From the NCBI GenBank assembly GCA_900549655.1, contig UROZ01000101.1:1-7076 (forward strand): a stretch of 7,076 nucleotides of DNA, in the 5' to 3' direction. Both the position numbers and the translations under genes were made by a program. The notes beneath the pieces were generated by a model that was not told the DNA's origin, did no database searches, and saw nothing but the letters and a program-made list of their open reading frames with translations. Every line of letters starts with the position of its first letter. Positions within the stretch are counted from its first letter, which is position 1. Below, one piece after another: positions 1-5,698 of the stretch. This stretch comes from an uncultured Collinsella sp. GTDB taxonomy: Bacteria > Actinomycetota > Coriobacteriia > Coriobacteriales > Coriobacteriaceae.

Positions 1-8
1 CTTCTAGA

Positions 9-58
9 GCGGAAAGCGCATCCCAGTTTGGACGTCCATTCTGGGATGCGCTTTCCGC
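9..58. repeat. 50-bp palindrome with 18-bp perfect arms
   Basis: Bases 9-26 and 41-58 are perfect reverse complements (18 bp). The loop 27-40 contains a second perfect palindrome, TGGACGTCCA (29-38), so the element forms one long hairpin interrupted only by a TT/TT mismatch. It begins 8 bases beyond the stop codon of the minus-strand patatin gene, where a terminator is expected. Neither side has a T-run, so a classical rho-independent terminator is not clearly supported. The symmetry would also fit a dispersed palindromic (REP/MITE-like) element or a processing and stability hairpin. The structure is certain; its role is inferred. Confidence 0.8.
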
Positions 59-66
59 CGTGGCCC

Positions 67-936
67 CTACCCTGCCAGGTAGGCCTCCAGCGCGGGCAAC
101 GTCGCCTCCGCATCGCGGCGACCAATCTGGTAGATGCGCTCGAGTTCATCGGGCTCGCGGCACAACGACGGCACTTTCACCGATTCACTCGGCCGCACCA
201 CAAAGATCTCACCAGCGGCCTCACGACGTGCAAGGTCGTCAAGCGTGGCGTTATACACCTCATGTCGATCTCTAAGCGCTGCAACAAACTTTGGATAGCG
301 ACAGAACGCGCGTCGCAGCATGGGCATCAGGCTATTGGCCTGTTTTACAAAACCCGCCGGCTGCGTCAGCACCACCACATTGCGGTCGTAACCCTGTGCA
401 AACAGCCAGGCGCTGGGAATAGAATCCGCAACGCCGCCATCCAAATACCGATGCCCATCAATGGCAACAGGCCTGGTCGCCACGGGAATCGCCGACGAAG
501 CACGAATCCATTCAATATCACGCTCGTCACCGTAGGGCAGGTCACGGTAGACAGCCTCGCCTGTCTCGATATCGGTGCATACGCACGTAAACCTCATGGG
601 ATTGGCGCGGTAGGCATCCAAGTCGATGGGGTCGAGCTCGATAGGCACCTCGTGATACGCAAACTCGGCATTAAACATGTCACCGGTGCGCAGCCAGCTG
701 GCCACGCTCGCATAGCGTTTATCGTCGCAATAGGCCTTGTTGTAGCGGATGGCACGGCCGATCTGGCGCGACTTAAAGTTGTATCCAAACGCGGCGCCTG
801 CCGAGACACCCACCATATGATCGCAGGTCAGGCCATGTTCCATCCAAACGTCGAGCACGCCCGCCGTATACATGCCCCGGTAGCCACCGCCCTCGAGCGC
901 CAGACCCACCGTGTGCGCCGTCTTTGGCAGTGCCAT
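67..936 (-). CDS. Patatin-like phospholipase family protein
   Basis: A serine lipid acyl hydrolase of the patatin family (289 residues), probably cytosolic: I see no signal peptide or membrane helix. It has the family's Ser-Asp dyad elements. These are a glycine-rich oxyanion loop GGGYRG (16-21), the nucleophile elbow GVSAG (43-47, Ser45), the conserved ASSAIP segment (146-151) and DGG with catalytic Asp166. The C-terminus (GRRDAEATLPALEAYL) resembles the short tail domain of the YjjU-type branch. The family cleaves acyl groups from phospholipids or other lipids; the substrate here is unknown. I chose the ATG at 936 because GGAG lies 8 bases upstream (948-945) and a TATACT box (978-973) would start the transcript just before it. 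A GTG at 1005 would add 23 residues but has no visible ribosome binding site and lies upstream of that box. The gene is divergent from the signalling genes. Family assignment is firm, start fairly firm. Confidence 0.9.
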   Translation of the reverse strand: MALPKTAHTVGLALEGGGYRGMYTAGVLDVWMEHGLTCDHMVGVSAGAAFGYNFKSRQIGRAIRYNKAYCDDKRYASVASWLRTGDMFNAEFAYHEVPIELDPIDLDAYRANPMRFTCVCTDIETGEAVYRDLPYGDERDIEWIRASSAIPVATRPVAIDGHRYLDGGVADSIPSAWLFAQGYDRNVVVLTQPAGFVKQANSLMPMLRRAFCRYPKFVAALRDRHEVYNATLDDLARREAAGEIFVVRPSESVKVPSLCREPDELERIYQIGRRDAEATLPALEAYLAG

Positions 937-972
937 GCAACCATCTCCGTCCTCATGCTTTTGAACGGAACA

Positions 973-978
973 AGTATA
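973..978 (-). promoter_or_regulatory. Candidate -10 box (TATACT) for the patatin gene
   Basis: Read on the minus strand, bases 978-973 give TATACT, five of six matches to the consensus -10. It would place the transcript start near 966 and leave a leader of about 30 bases carrying GGAG (948-945). I find no convincing -35 at 16-18 bp (CCGAGA at 17 bp), so the promoter is weak or activator-dependent. Its main value is that it favours the ATG at 936 over the upstream GTG at 1005. Confidence 0.4.
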
Positions 979-1079
979 CCCGTCAACATATACCGTCTCG
1001 GTCACATTTGCCGATGCAAACTAAACACTACCACTCGGCGATTATCATTAACGACTGAGCTGTTTAAACAAAACGCCCC

Positions 1080-1085
1080 TATAAT
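1080..1085 (+). promoter_or_regulatory. Candidate -10 box (TATAAT) for the GGDEF/EAL gene
   Basis: A perfect TATAAT with no good -35 at 16-18 bp. In the -35/spacer area there is a 10-bp palindrome, TGTTTAAACA (1061-1070). If used, transcription starts near 1092 and gives an unusually long leader of about 160 bases before the ATG at 1251. The box overlaps the inverted repeat at 1082-1101, which suggests repression at this promoter. Confidence 0.45.
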
Positions 1086-1101
1086 GATGTTCGTATCATT
1101 A
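1082..1101. promoter_or_regulatory. Operator-like inverted repeat over the -10 region
   Basis: TAATGAT (1082-1088) and ATCATTA (1095-1101) form a 7-bp perfect inverted repeat around a 6-base spacer. It overlaps the TATAAT box and the expected transcript start. The 8-mer TATCATTA at 1094-1101 occurs again in direct orientation at 1043-1050, inside ATTATCATTA. The AT-rich TAATGAT/ATCATTA half-sites recall iron-responsive (Fur-type) operator halves, but the spacing is not the classical one, so the regulator is unknown. Confidence 0.4.
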
Positions 1102-1250
1102 GGCAACAGAACCAAACAGTAGACAACAATCTAGCCCATCGATGAAACAAGGCGGGGACGAAAGTTCACGCGTCCATAGACCGCAGAAGGTCACATTGAC
1201 AAGAAAAACATCCGACGCAAGCCATCTCGACCCCAGAAAGCCACTCACAT
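1092..1250 (+). other. Long 5' leader of the GGDEF/EAL gene, small hairpins
   Basis: About 160 non-coding bases lie between the presumed transcript start and the ATG. Two small hairpins are visible: GGACG/CGTCC (1156-1160 with 1171-1175, which GCGG 1152-1155 with CCGC 1181-1184 could extend loosely) and GACC/GGTC (1179-1182 with 1189-1192). A perfect TTGACA sits at 1196-1201 but has no matching -10. The ribosome binding site is weak, at best AGAAAG (1235-1240), ten bases before the ATG. I recognise no known riboswitch. Confidence 0.35.
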
Positions 1251-3968
1251 ATGGACACAGCCAACACCTATACAAAGACGCTCGAAAAGATCGTTCAAGA
1301 CCTGTTCGAGCGCCCGGAAGACCTGGTAAGAACAGCCTTTACCGACCAACTTACCGGCCTTGGCAACCGCGGCGGCTTTACCCGCTCGTTGGAAGAGCTC
1401 TGGGAGCAGGGCACGCCGGTCACCATGGCGTTTATCGATATCGATAACCTCAAGCACTGCAACGACGCCTTCGGTCACGACGAGGGTAACCGCTACATTA
1501 TGCAGGTGAGCCTGTACCTTAAGCTCTATATCAAAGTTGACGAGGCGGTGTTTCGCCTGGGTGGCGACGAGTTCGCAATCTTGTCCACCGTCGCGACCGA
1601 AGACGACCTTGCCGAGCGCCTTGAGCATTGCCGCTCGGTGCTGCTCAAAAACAACGACGCCGAGATGCCTCACTCGTTTAGCTATGGCGTATCGCATGCC
1701 GACCCAAAACTGGGCGAAACGTCCGATCGTATGACGCTCGATGCCGACCACCGCATGTACGACTACAAGCTGCGCCATGCCGTACACCTGGATCGTCGCA
1801 ATATCAAACAAGTTCATGCAGACGATTTTGAAGTCAGCGACCGTGTCTTCGACGCCTTCTCGATGCTTGACGAGGGACGATATTTCTTTATCGAGAACTT
1901 GGACAAGCATCGCACCCTTTGGTCACAAGGCGCCTTGCGCGATTTCGGTCTTCCTTCGGAGCATATAGACAACTGCCATGATTACTGGAAAACGCGCGTC
2001 CATCCCGATGACCTCGAGGCCTATATCAACGATATCAACCAGATTTACAACGGCTCCAAGCACTATCGCGTCATGCAGTATCGAGTGCGCAACGCTGCTG
2101 GCGATTACGTGCTTTGTCGCGTCCGAGGCTATCGCATCGACGGAAACGGAGACACGCCCTCGCTCTACGTTGGCGAACTCGTCAATCACGCTCTGGTCGA
2201 GACGATTGACCCCGCAACAGGGCTTGGAACCCAGCGCATGTTGATCGGCGCCATTGATACTTGCCGCCGCGATAACCGCGGGATGGGCCTTGCCGCCGTG
2301 CGTGTTCGCGGTACAACGCAGCTCAATGAACGCTATGGGGCCGACGCCGTCGATGCCATGCTTTCCGAGTATGCCGGCCGCATGCTCTCGCTCATCCGCG
2401 GCAGAAGCCGTGTATTCCGCTCGCGCAGCGCGCAGTTCGTTGTACTTACCGATAGTTTTGACCGCAATGCCTTCGATCACCTCGTTGGGGATTTGGAACA
2501 TGTTGTCTCAAAACCCATCCAGATTGCCGGCGACGTCATCACCCCCACATGCCTGGTCGTGCCTGTCTACTACGAGCGCCTTGTTAACCAGGCACCGGCC
2601 GTTTTGGACGAACTCGACCGCCGCATTCGCGCCATAAACGGACCGTTCCACAACGACAGTCCCTGCATTCCCGAAATCAAGCGCAAAGGCGCAATCGCCG
2701 AGCGCATCGACCCGCTCACCGGCCTCTACCGCCCCAGTGAGTTTATGCGACGCGCCAATGCCTTTCTGTCGACGGCACAAGGCAGCGCATGGTGCATTGC
2801 CACCGTCGACATGGGACACATGCGCCTGTTTAACGAATGGCACGGACAAACCGAGGGCGACCGCGTGCTTGCCGATGTGGGCACGGTGCTTAAGGATATC
2901 GAGAACGCGGGCATGGGCGTTGCGGGCTACTGGGGCATGGACGACTTTTGCATCCTTGCTCCCTTTGACCGCGATACGATTCATCGAATTTATGCCGGCG
3001 TGCGCGAAGCGGTTGCCAGGCACGACGACGGCGTGGGTTTTTGGCCGTCCATGGGCGTCTACCCCGTCAAACCCCGTGAGGAAATCACCATCGACGCTCA
3101 GGCAAGGGCCATGTATGCCAACCGTCGCGCCAAAAATGACTTTAAAGACCGCATCGCTGTTTTCCGCCCCGAAGAGTACGCCCACGAGGTTGCGTTTCAC
3201 AACACCCTCACCGAGTTCCAATATGCGCTCTCCAACGATCGTATCACCTACTACCTGCAGCCCCAGGTGGACATGGAAACCGGCGAGATTGTTGGTGCCG
3301 AGGCGCTCACGCGCTGGATTGGTAATGACGGCACCCTCATTCCGCCCGTTTCCTTTATCCCGACGCTCGAGGAAAGCGGTTTTGTGGTGACGCTCGACAA
3401 ATATATTTGGCAGGGCGTTGCCTTGTGGCTGTGCAAGCGCCTTGACCAGGGGCTTCGCGTGGTTCCGATCTCGCTTAATGTGTCGCGCGTGGATATCCTT
3501 GCCTGCGATGTCGCCGAGCATATGAGCGCGCTTGCCGCCAGCTACAATCTATCGCCCGAGCTCATGCGCATCGAGATTACCGAGACTGCCTATACCGGAG
3601 AGCCCGAGGCTGTGGATAAACTGACGGCCGACCTGCACACCCGCGGCTTCTCGACCTACATGGACGATTTTGGCACCGGCCAGTCCACGCTCGCGATGCT
3701 CAAAAACGTCAACGTCGACGTCATCAAGCTCGATCGCACGTTTGTGCCCGTCGACGGCGACCAAGGCCGTAGCACGCAAATCATTTCGTCGATGCTCGGG
3801 ATGGCGCAATCGCTCGAGCTGCCCGTTGTGATCGAAGGCGTCGAGACGGAGGCGCAGGCTCAGCTGCTGCGTCAGATGGGCGCACGCTATGCACAGGGCT
3901 TCCTCTACTACCGTCCCATGCCGGCGGCAGATTTTGAGGCATTGCTCGATGGCGATGGCGAGGATTGA
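1251..3968 (+). CDS. GGDEF-PAS-GGDEF*-GGDEF*-EAL cyclic-dinucleotide signalling protein
   Basis: A 905-residue, apparently soluble protein that can be read as both a cyclic-di-GMP synthase and a phosphodiesterase. Domain 1 (about 27-190) is an intact GGDEF domain: DQLTGLGNR at 32-40, metal-binding Asp63, Asn71, and GGDEF at 104-108. The RxxD inhibition site is replaced by KVDE (95-98), and PleD Asp344 corresponds to Asn80. A PAS_3-like domain follows (about 203-317), then a GGDEF fold with RSAQF (392-396) for the signature and another with GMDDF (562-566), both probably non-catalytic. The EAL domain (about 648-898) keeps the full catalytic set: E684 of EAL, N743, E775, D805 and D806 of DDFGTG, K826, E862 and Q882. 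From N743 onward the spacing matches RocR residue for residue, so it should be an active phosphodiesterase. The product is usually pGpG. The start is the only reasonable one, although its ribosome binding site is weak. The next gene encodes a paralogue of residues about 30-470. Confidence 0.93.
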   Translation: MDTANTYTKTLEKIVQDLFERPEDLVRTAFTDQLTGLGNRGGFTRSLEELWEQGTPVTMAFIDIDNLKHCNDAFGHDEGNRYIMQVSLYLKLYIKVDEAVFRLGGDEFAILSTVATEDDLAERLEHCRSVLLKNNDAEMPHSFSYGVSHADPKLGETSDRMTLDADHRMYDYKLRHAVHLDRRNIKQVHADDFEVSDRVFDAFSMLDEGRYFFIENLDKHRTLWSQGALRDFGLPSEHIDNCHDYWKTRVHPDDLEAYINDINQIYNGSKHYRVMQYRVRNAAGDYVLCRVRGYRIDGNGDTPSLYVGELVNHALVETIDPATGLGTQRMLIGAIDTCRRDNRGMGLAAVRVRGTTQLNERYGADAVDAMLSEYAGRMLSLIRGRSRVFRSRSAQFVVLTDSFDRNAFDHLVGDLEHVVSKPIQIAGDVITPTCLVVPVYYERLVNQAPAVLDELDRRIRAINGPFHNDSPCIPEIKRKGAIAERIDPLTGLYRPSEFMRRANAFLSTAQGSAWCIATVDMGHMRLFNEWHGQTEGDRVLADVGTVLKDIENAGMGVAGYWGMDDFCILAPFDRDTIHRIYAGVREAVARHDDGVGFWPSMGVYPVKPREEITIDAQARAMYANRRAKNDFKDRIAVFRPEEYAHEVAFHNTLTEFQYALSNDRITYYLQPQVDMETGEIVGAEALTRWIGNDGTLIPPVSFIPTLEESGFVVTLDKYIWQGVALWLCKRLDQGLRVVPISLNVSRVDILACDVAEHMSALAASYNLSPELMRIEITETAYTGEPEAVDKLTADLHTRGFSTYMDDFGTGQSTLAMLKNVNVDVIKLDRTFVPVDGDQGRSTQIISSMLGMAQSLELPVVIEGVETEAQAQLLRQMGARYAQGFLYYRPMPAADFEALLDGDGED

Positions 3969-4026
3969 TGCGTTCACAGGCAGGCCGCTGCCGTTGAGGG
4001 ACGCGTTTGTCCCCATTGGCTAACTT

Positions 4027-4056
4027 ATATCCCCATTAAAAGGCAGTTGGGGATAT
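4027..4056. promoter_or_regulatory. Inverted repeat over the promoter of the second GGDEF gene
   Basis: ATATCCCCA (4027-4035) and TGGGGATAT (4048-4056) are 9-bp perfect arms around a 12-base spacer. A further direct copy of CCCCATT lies at 4011-4017, exactly 20 bp before the one at 4031-4037. The right arm overlaps a good -10 box, TATGAT (4054-4059), and no standard -35 is visible. This geometry fits a dimeric regulator that binds at and just upstream of the promoter. A transcribed hairpin is less likely, since transcription would begin after the repeat. Confidence 0.5.
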
Positions 4057-4085
4057 GATACAAACCATTGTTCCGCCCAAGGAGG
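4054..4085 (+). promoter_or_regulatory. Candidate -10 (TATGAT) and strong RBS of the second GGDEF gene
   Basis: TATGAT at 4054-4059 matches the -10 consensus in five of six positions and predicts a start near 4066. The resulting leader of about 29 bases carries AAGGAGG (4079-4085), nine bases before the ATG at 4095. This site decides the start: a TTG at 4068 in the same frame lies upstream of the ribosome binding site and is rejected. The second gene therefore appears to have its own promoter and far stronger translation signals than the first. Confidence 0.5.
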
Positions 4086-4094
4086 TTATCCATC

Positions 4095-5624
4095 ATGAAC
4101 GAGTCGCATCGCCTGGGCGAGCAATCGATTATTGCCTATCTTCAGCGACTTGCGAACGGCGTCTCGACCGCCGAACTCGATGTTGCCGCGCTGCCTGCTG
4201 AGCTACGCGCCGTTGGTGAGCAACTGCAAAAGACGCATGCCATCCTGCAACAAGAGCGCCAGCTGCTTGAGCGCAACGCCTATATCGATCCGCTCACCAA
4301 CTTGGGCAACCGCAACGGATTCGACCGTCACGTCGAGCAACTCTGGCACAAAGGCGACCCCTTCACCTGCGCCTATATTGACATCGACCATCTCAAACAT
4401 TGCAATGATAGGTTTGGCCACGCCGAAGGCAATCGCTATATTCTGAGCATCTGCCGCACGCTCTCCGAAACCATGGAGCACGATGAAATGCTGTTCCGTA
4501 TCGGTGGAGACGAGTTTGTGCTTATCTCGCTCTCCGCAAACGAGATTGAACTCGAGCAGCGCTTGGAGCAGGTACGTACCAGGCTGATCGAGGCGAGCTC
4601 AGGTGGCAAGGCGCCCATGATCGGCAGCTTTAGCTTTGGCTGCTCGCGCGTCGATCCACTTGCTGGCGACACGCGTCGCCAGATGACGATGGATGCCGAT
4701 CGCAAGATGTATCGCTATAAGCTTATGCATCGTGTGCAGCAACCGAAAGACGATGACGCGCCGCAACGCCCAATCGTCGATCAGCTTCCCTGCAACGACC
4801 GGGTGTTCCAAGCGATCTCCATGAGCTCCGAGACGCGCTATCCGTTCATCCTTAACCTCGATACTGGAGAATCGCAATGGTCGGTTAACGCCGTGCGCGA
4901 TTTTGACCTGCCTTCCCAGCACCCTTTTAACTCACTCGACATGTGGCTCGCCCGCGTTCATCCCGAGGACCGCGACAACGTACGCGCCGAGCTCGACATG
5001 GTGATAAACGGCACGTGGCACTTCCACTACATGCAGTATCGCGTAATGGATGCCACCGGAAAATACGCGCTTTGCGACTGCACGGGCTACCGCTTGGACG
5101 GCACCGATACCGAGCCCAGCATGTATGTGGGCATTATCGTCAACCGAAGCCTAGCGGATACGACCGACTCGGTAACGGGCCTGGGCGATGTCCACGCGCT
5201 GGTCAACGCTATTGGAGAGATGCGCCGCGTGCCGCACGAGGCAGGCTTTATTGCCATTAAGGTCGACGATATCGCCGAGGTCAATGCCCGCTTTGGATTC
5301 GATGCAGGCGACCGCGTGCTCGCCGAAAGCGCCGCCTGCCTCATGGATTGTTCGCGCGGCAAGGGCCGCCTGTTCCGCTCGACGGGGCCGACATTCGTGG
5401 CACTCTTCGATGAGCTCGGCCCCGAGGCAATCGATGAGATCGCAAGCGACATCGAACGGTTCCTGGGTTCTCCCGTGCTCATCGGCTCGCTTGAATATCA
5501 GCCGCCCATTCGCGTGGCCACGCTCCATCTGGACGGCGTCGACCGTCAGCCTGTTTCCATTTTGAACGAGCTTAAAGCGTTGCTCGGGAAAGCCGTGCAG
5601 GTGCCAGGTACCAAACTGGATTAG
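4095..5624 (+). CDS. GGDEF-PAS-GGDEF* diguanylate-cyclase-like protein
   Basis: A 509-residue soluble paralogue of the N-terminal half of the preceding protein, lacking its third GGDEF and EAL domains. A charged helix at 36-61 (likely a coiled-coil signalling helix) leads into an intact GGDEF domain (about 60-225): DPLTNLGNR at 65-73, Asp96, Asn104, and GGDEF at 137-141. It should condense two nucleoside triphosphates into a cyclic dinucleotide. The RxxD inhibition site is absent (EHDE, 128-131), and the guanine-reading Asp of PleD is Asn113, the same change as in the neighbour. A PAS_3-like domain (about 240-352) and a degenerate GGDEF domain (about 355-505, TGPTF at 430-434) follow. A catalytic domain ahead of the PAS domain is the reverse of the common arrangement. 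Colinear similarity to the first gene is clear throughout, for example LKHCND, GNRYI, DRVF, MQYRV and the TGLG that opens the second GGDEF, so the pair arose by duplication. Start fixed by AAGGAGG. Confidence 0.92.
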   Translation: MNESHRLGEQSIIAYLQRLANGVSTAELDVAALPAELRAVGEQLQKTHAILQQERQLLERNAYIDPLTNLGNRNGFDRHVEQLWHKGDPFTCAYIDIDHLKHCNDRFGHAEGNRYILSICRTLSETMEHDEMLFRIGGDEFVLISLSANEIELEQRLEQVRTRLIEASSGGKAPMIGSFSFGCSRVDPLAGDTRRQMTMDADRKMYRYKLMHRVQQPKDDDAPQRPIVDQLPCNDRVFQAISMSSETRYPFILNLDTGESQWSVNAVRDFDLPSQHPFNSLDMWLARVHPEDRDNVRAELDMVINGTWHFHYMQYRVMDATGKYALCDCTGYRLDGTDTEPSMYVGIIVNRSLADTTDSVTGLGDVHALVNAIGEMRRVPHEAGFIAIKVDDIAEVNARFGFDAGDRVLAESAACLMDCSRGKGRLFRSTGPTFVALFDELGPEAIDEIASDIERFLGSPVLIGSLEYQPPIRVATLHLDGVDRQPVSILNELKALLGKAVQVPGTKLD

Positions 5625-5652
5625 CACCGCGCCCGCACCGCCTCCCCCATCG

Positions 5653-5661
5653 TGCGATAAT
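5653..5661 (+). promoter_or_regulatory. Candidate extended -10 (TGCGATAAT) for the flavoprotein gene
   Basis: GATAAT at 5656-5661 is preceded by TG with one base between, the extended -10 form that can work without a -35; none is visible. The predicted start near 5668 lies inside the inverted repeat at 5662-5689. This suggests the gene has its own promoter rather than relying on read-through from the signalling genes. Confidence 0.4.
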
Positions 5662-5689
5662 CCTCTGCAGAAGTCACCAAAAGCAGAGG
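5662..5689. promoter_or_regulatory. Inverted repeat spanning transcript start and RBS of the flavoprotein gene
   Basis: CCTCTGC (5662-5668) and GCAGAGG (5683-5689) are 7-bp perfect arms around 14 bases. The right arm overlaps the ribosome binding site GAGGGAG (5686-5692). If transcription starts at the extended -10, the left arm is barely transcribed and the repeat is better read as an operator. If transcripts arrive from upstream, it would form a hairpin that masks the ribosome binding site. Confidence 0.4.
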
Positions 5690-5698
5690 GAGTTTGTG

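Noticed and set aside
66..83. CCTACC/GGTAGG hairpin at the patatin stop codon
   Set aside because: A six-bp stem at the end of the coding sequence, with no T-run, beside a much stronger palindrome. It may contribute to mRNA-end folding but cannot be separated from chance.
1003..1005. GTG as the patatin start, giving 312 residues
   Set aside because: No ribosome binding site precedes it. The extra 23 residues lie before the family core and upstream of the likely -10 box; the ATG at 936 has GGAG at good spacing.
28..1122. 364-residue open frame on the plus strand, antisense to the patatin gene
   Set aside because: No ribosome binding site and no recognisable domain. The opposite strand has a full set of patatin motifs; long antisense frames are common in GC-rich genes.
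1196..1201. Perfect TTGACA as a -35 box for the GGDEF/EAL gene
   Set aside because: No -10-like hexamer lies 16-18 bp downstream (AAGCCA at 17 bp).
1179..1223. Possible c-di-GMP-I (GEMM) riboswitch: GGTCAC and GACGCAAGCC before a GGDEF/EAL gene
   Set aside because: Only short fragments match. The GCAAAC-type core, the GAAA-loop stem and the second stem with its receptor are missing, so chance similarity is more likely. A covariance-model scan would settle it.
1142..1447. 101-residue plus-strand frame starting in the leader
   Set aside because: It overlaps the N-terminal GGDEF coding region in another frame. There is no ribosome binding site at 1142 and the product is low-complexity and basic.
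2508..3521. 337-residue minus-strand frame inside the GGDEF/EAL gene
   Set aside because: The composition mirrors the coding strand's codon pattern and no family motif is seen. The plus-strand frame carries intact catalytic residues throughout.
3979..3992. GGCAG/CTGCC hairpin after the first GGDEF gene as a terminator
   Set aside because: The stem is only five base pairs and no T-run follows; support is too weak to list as a feature.
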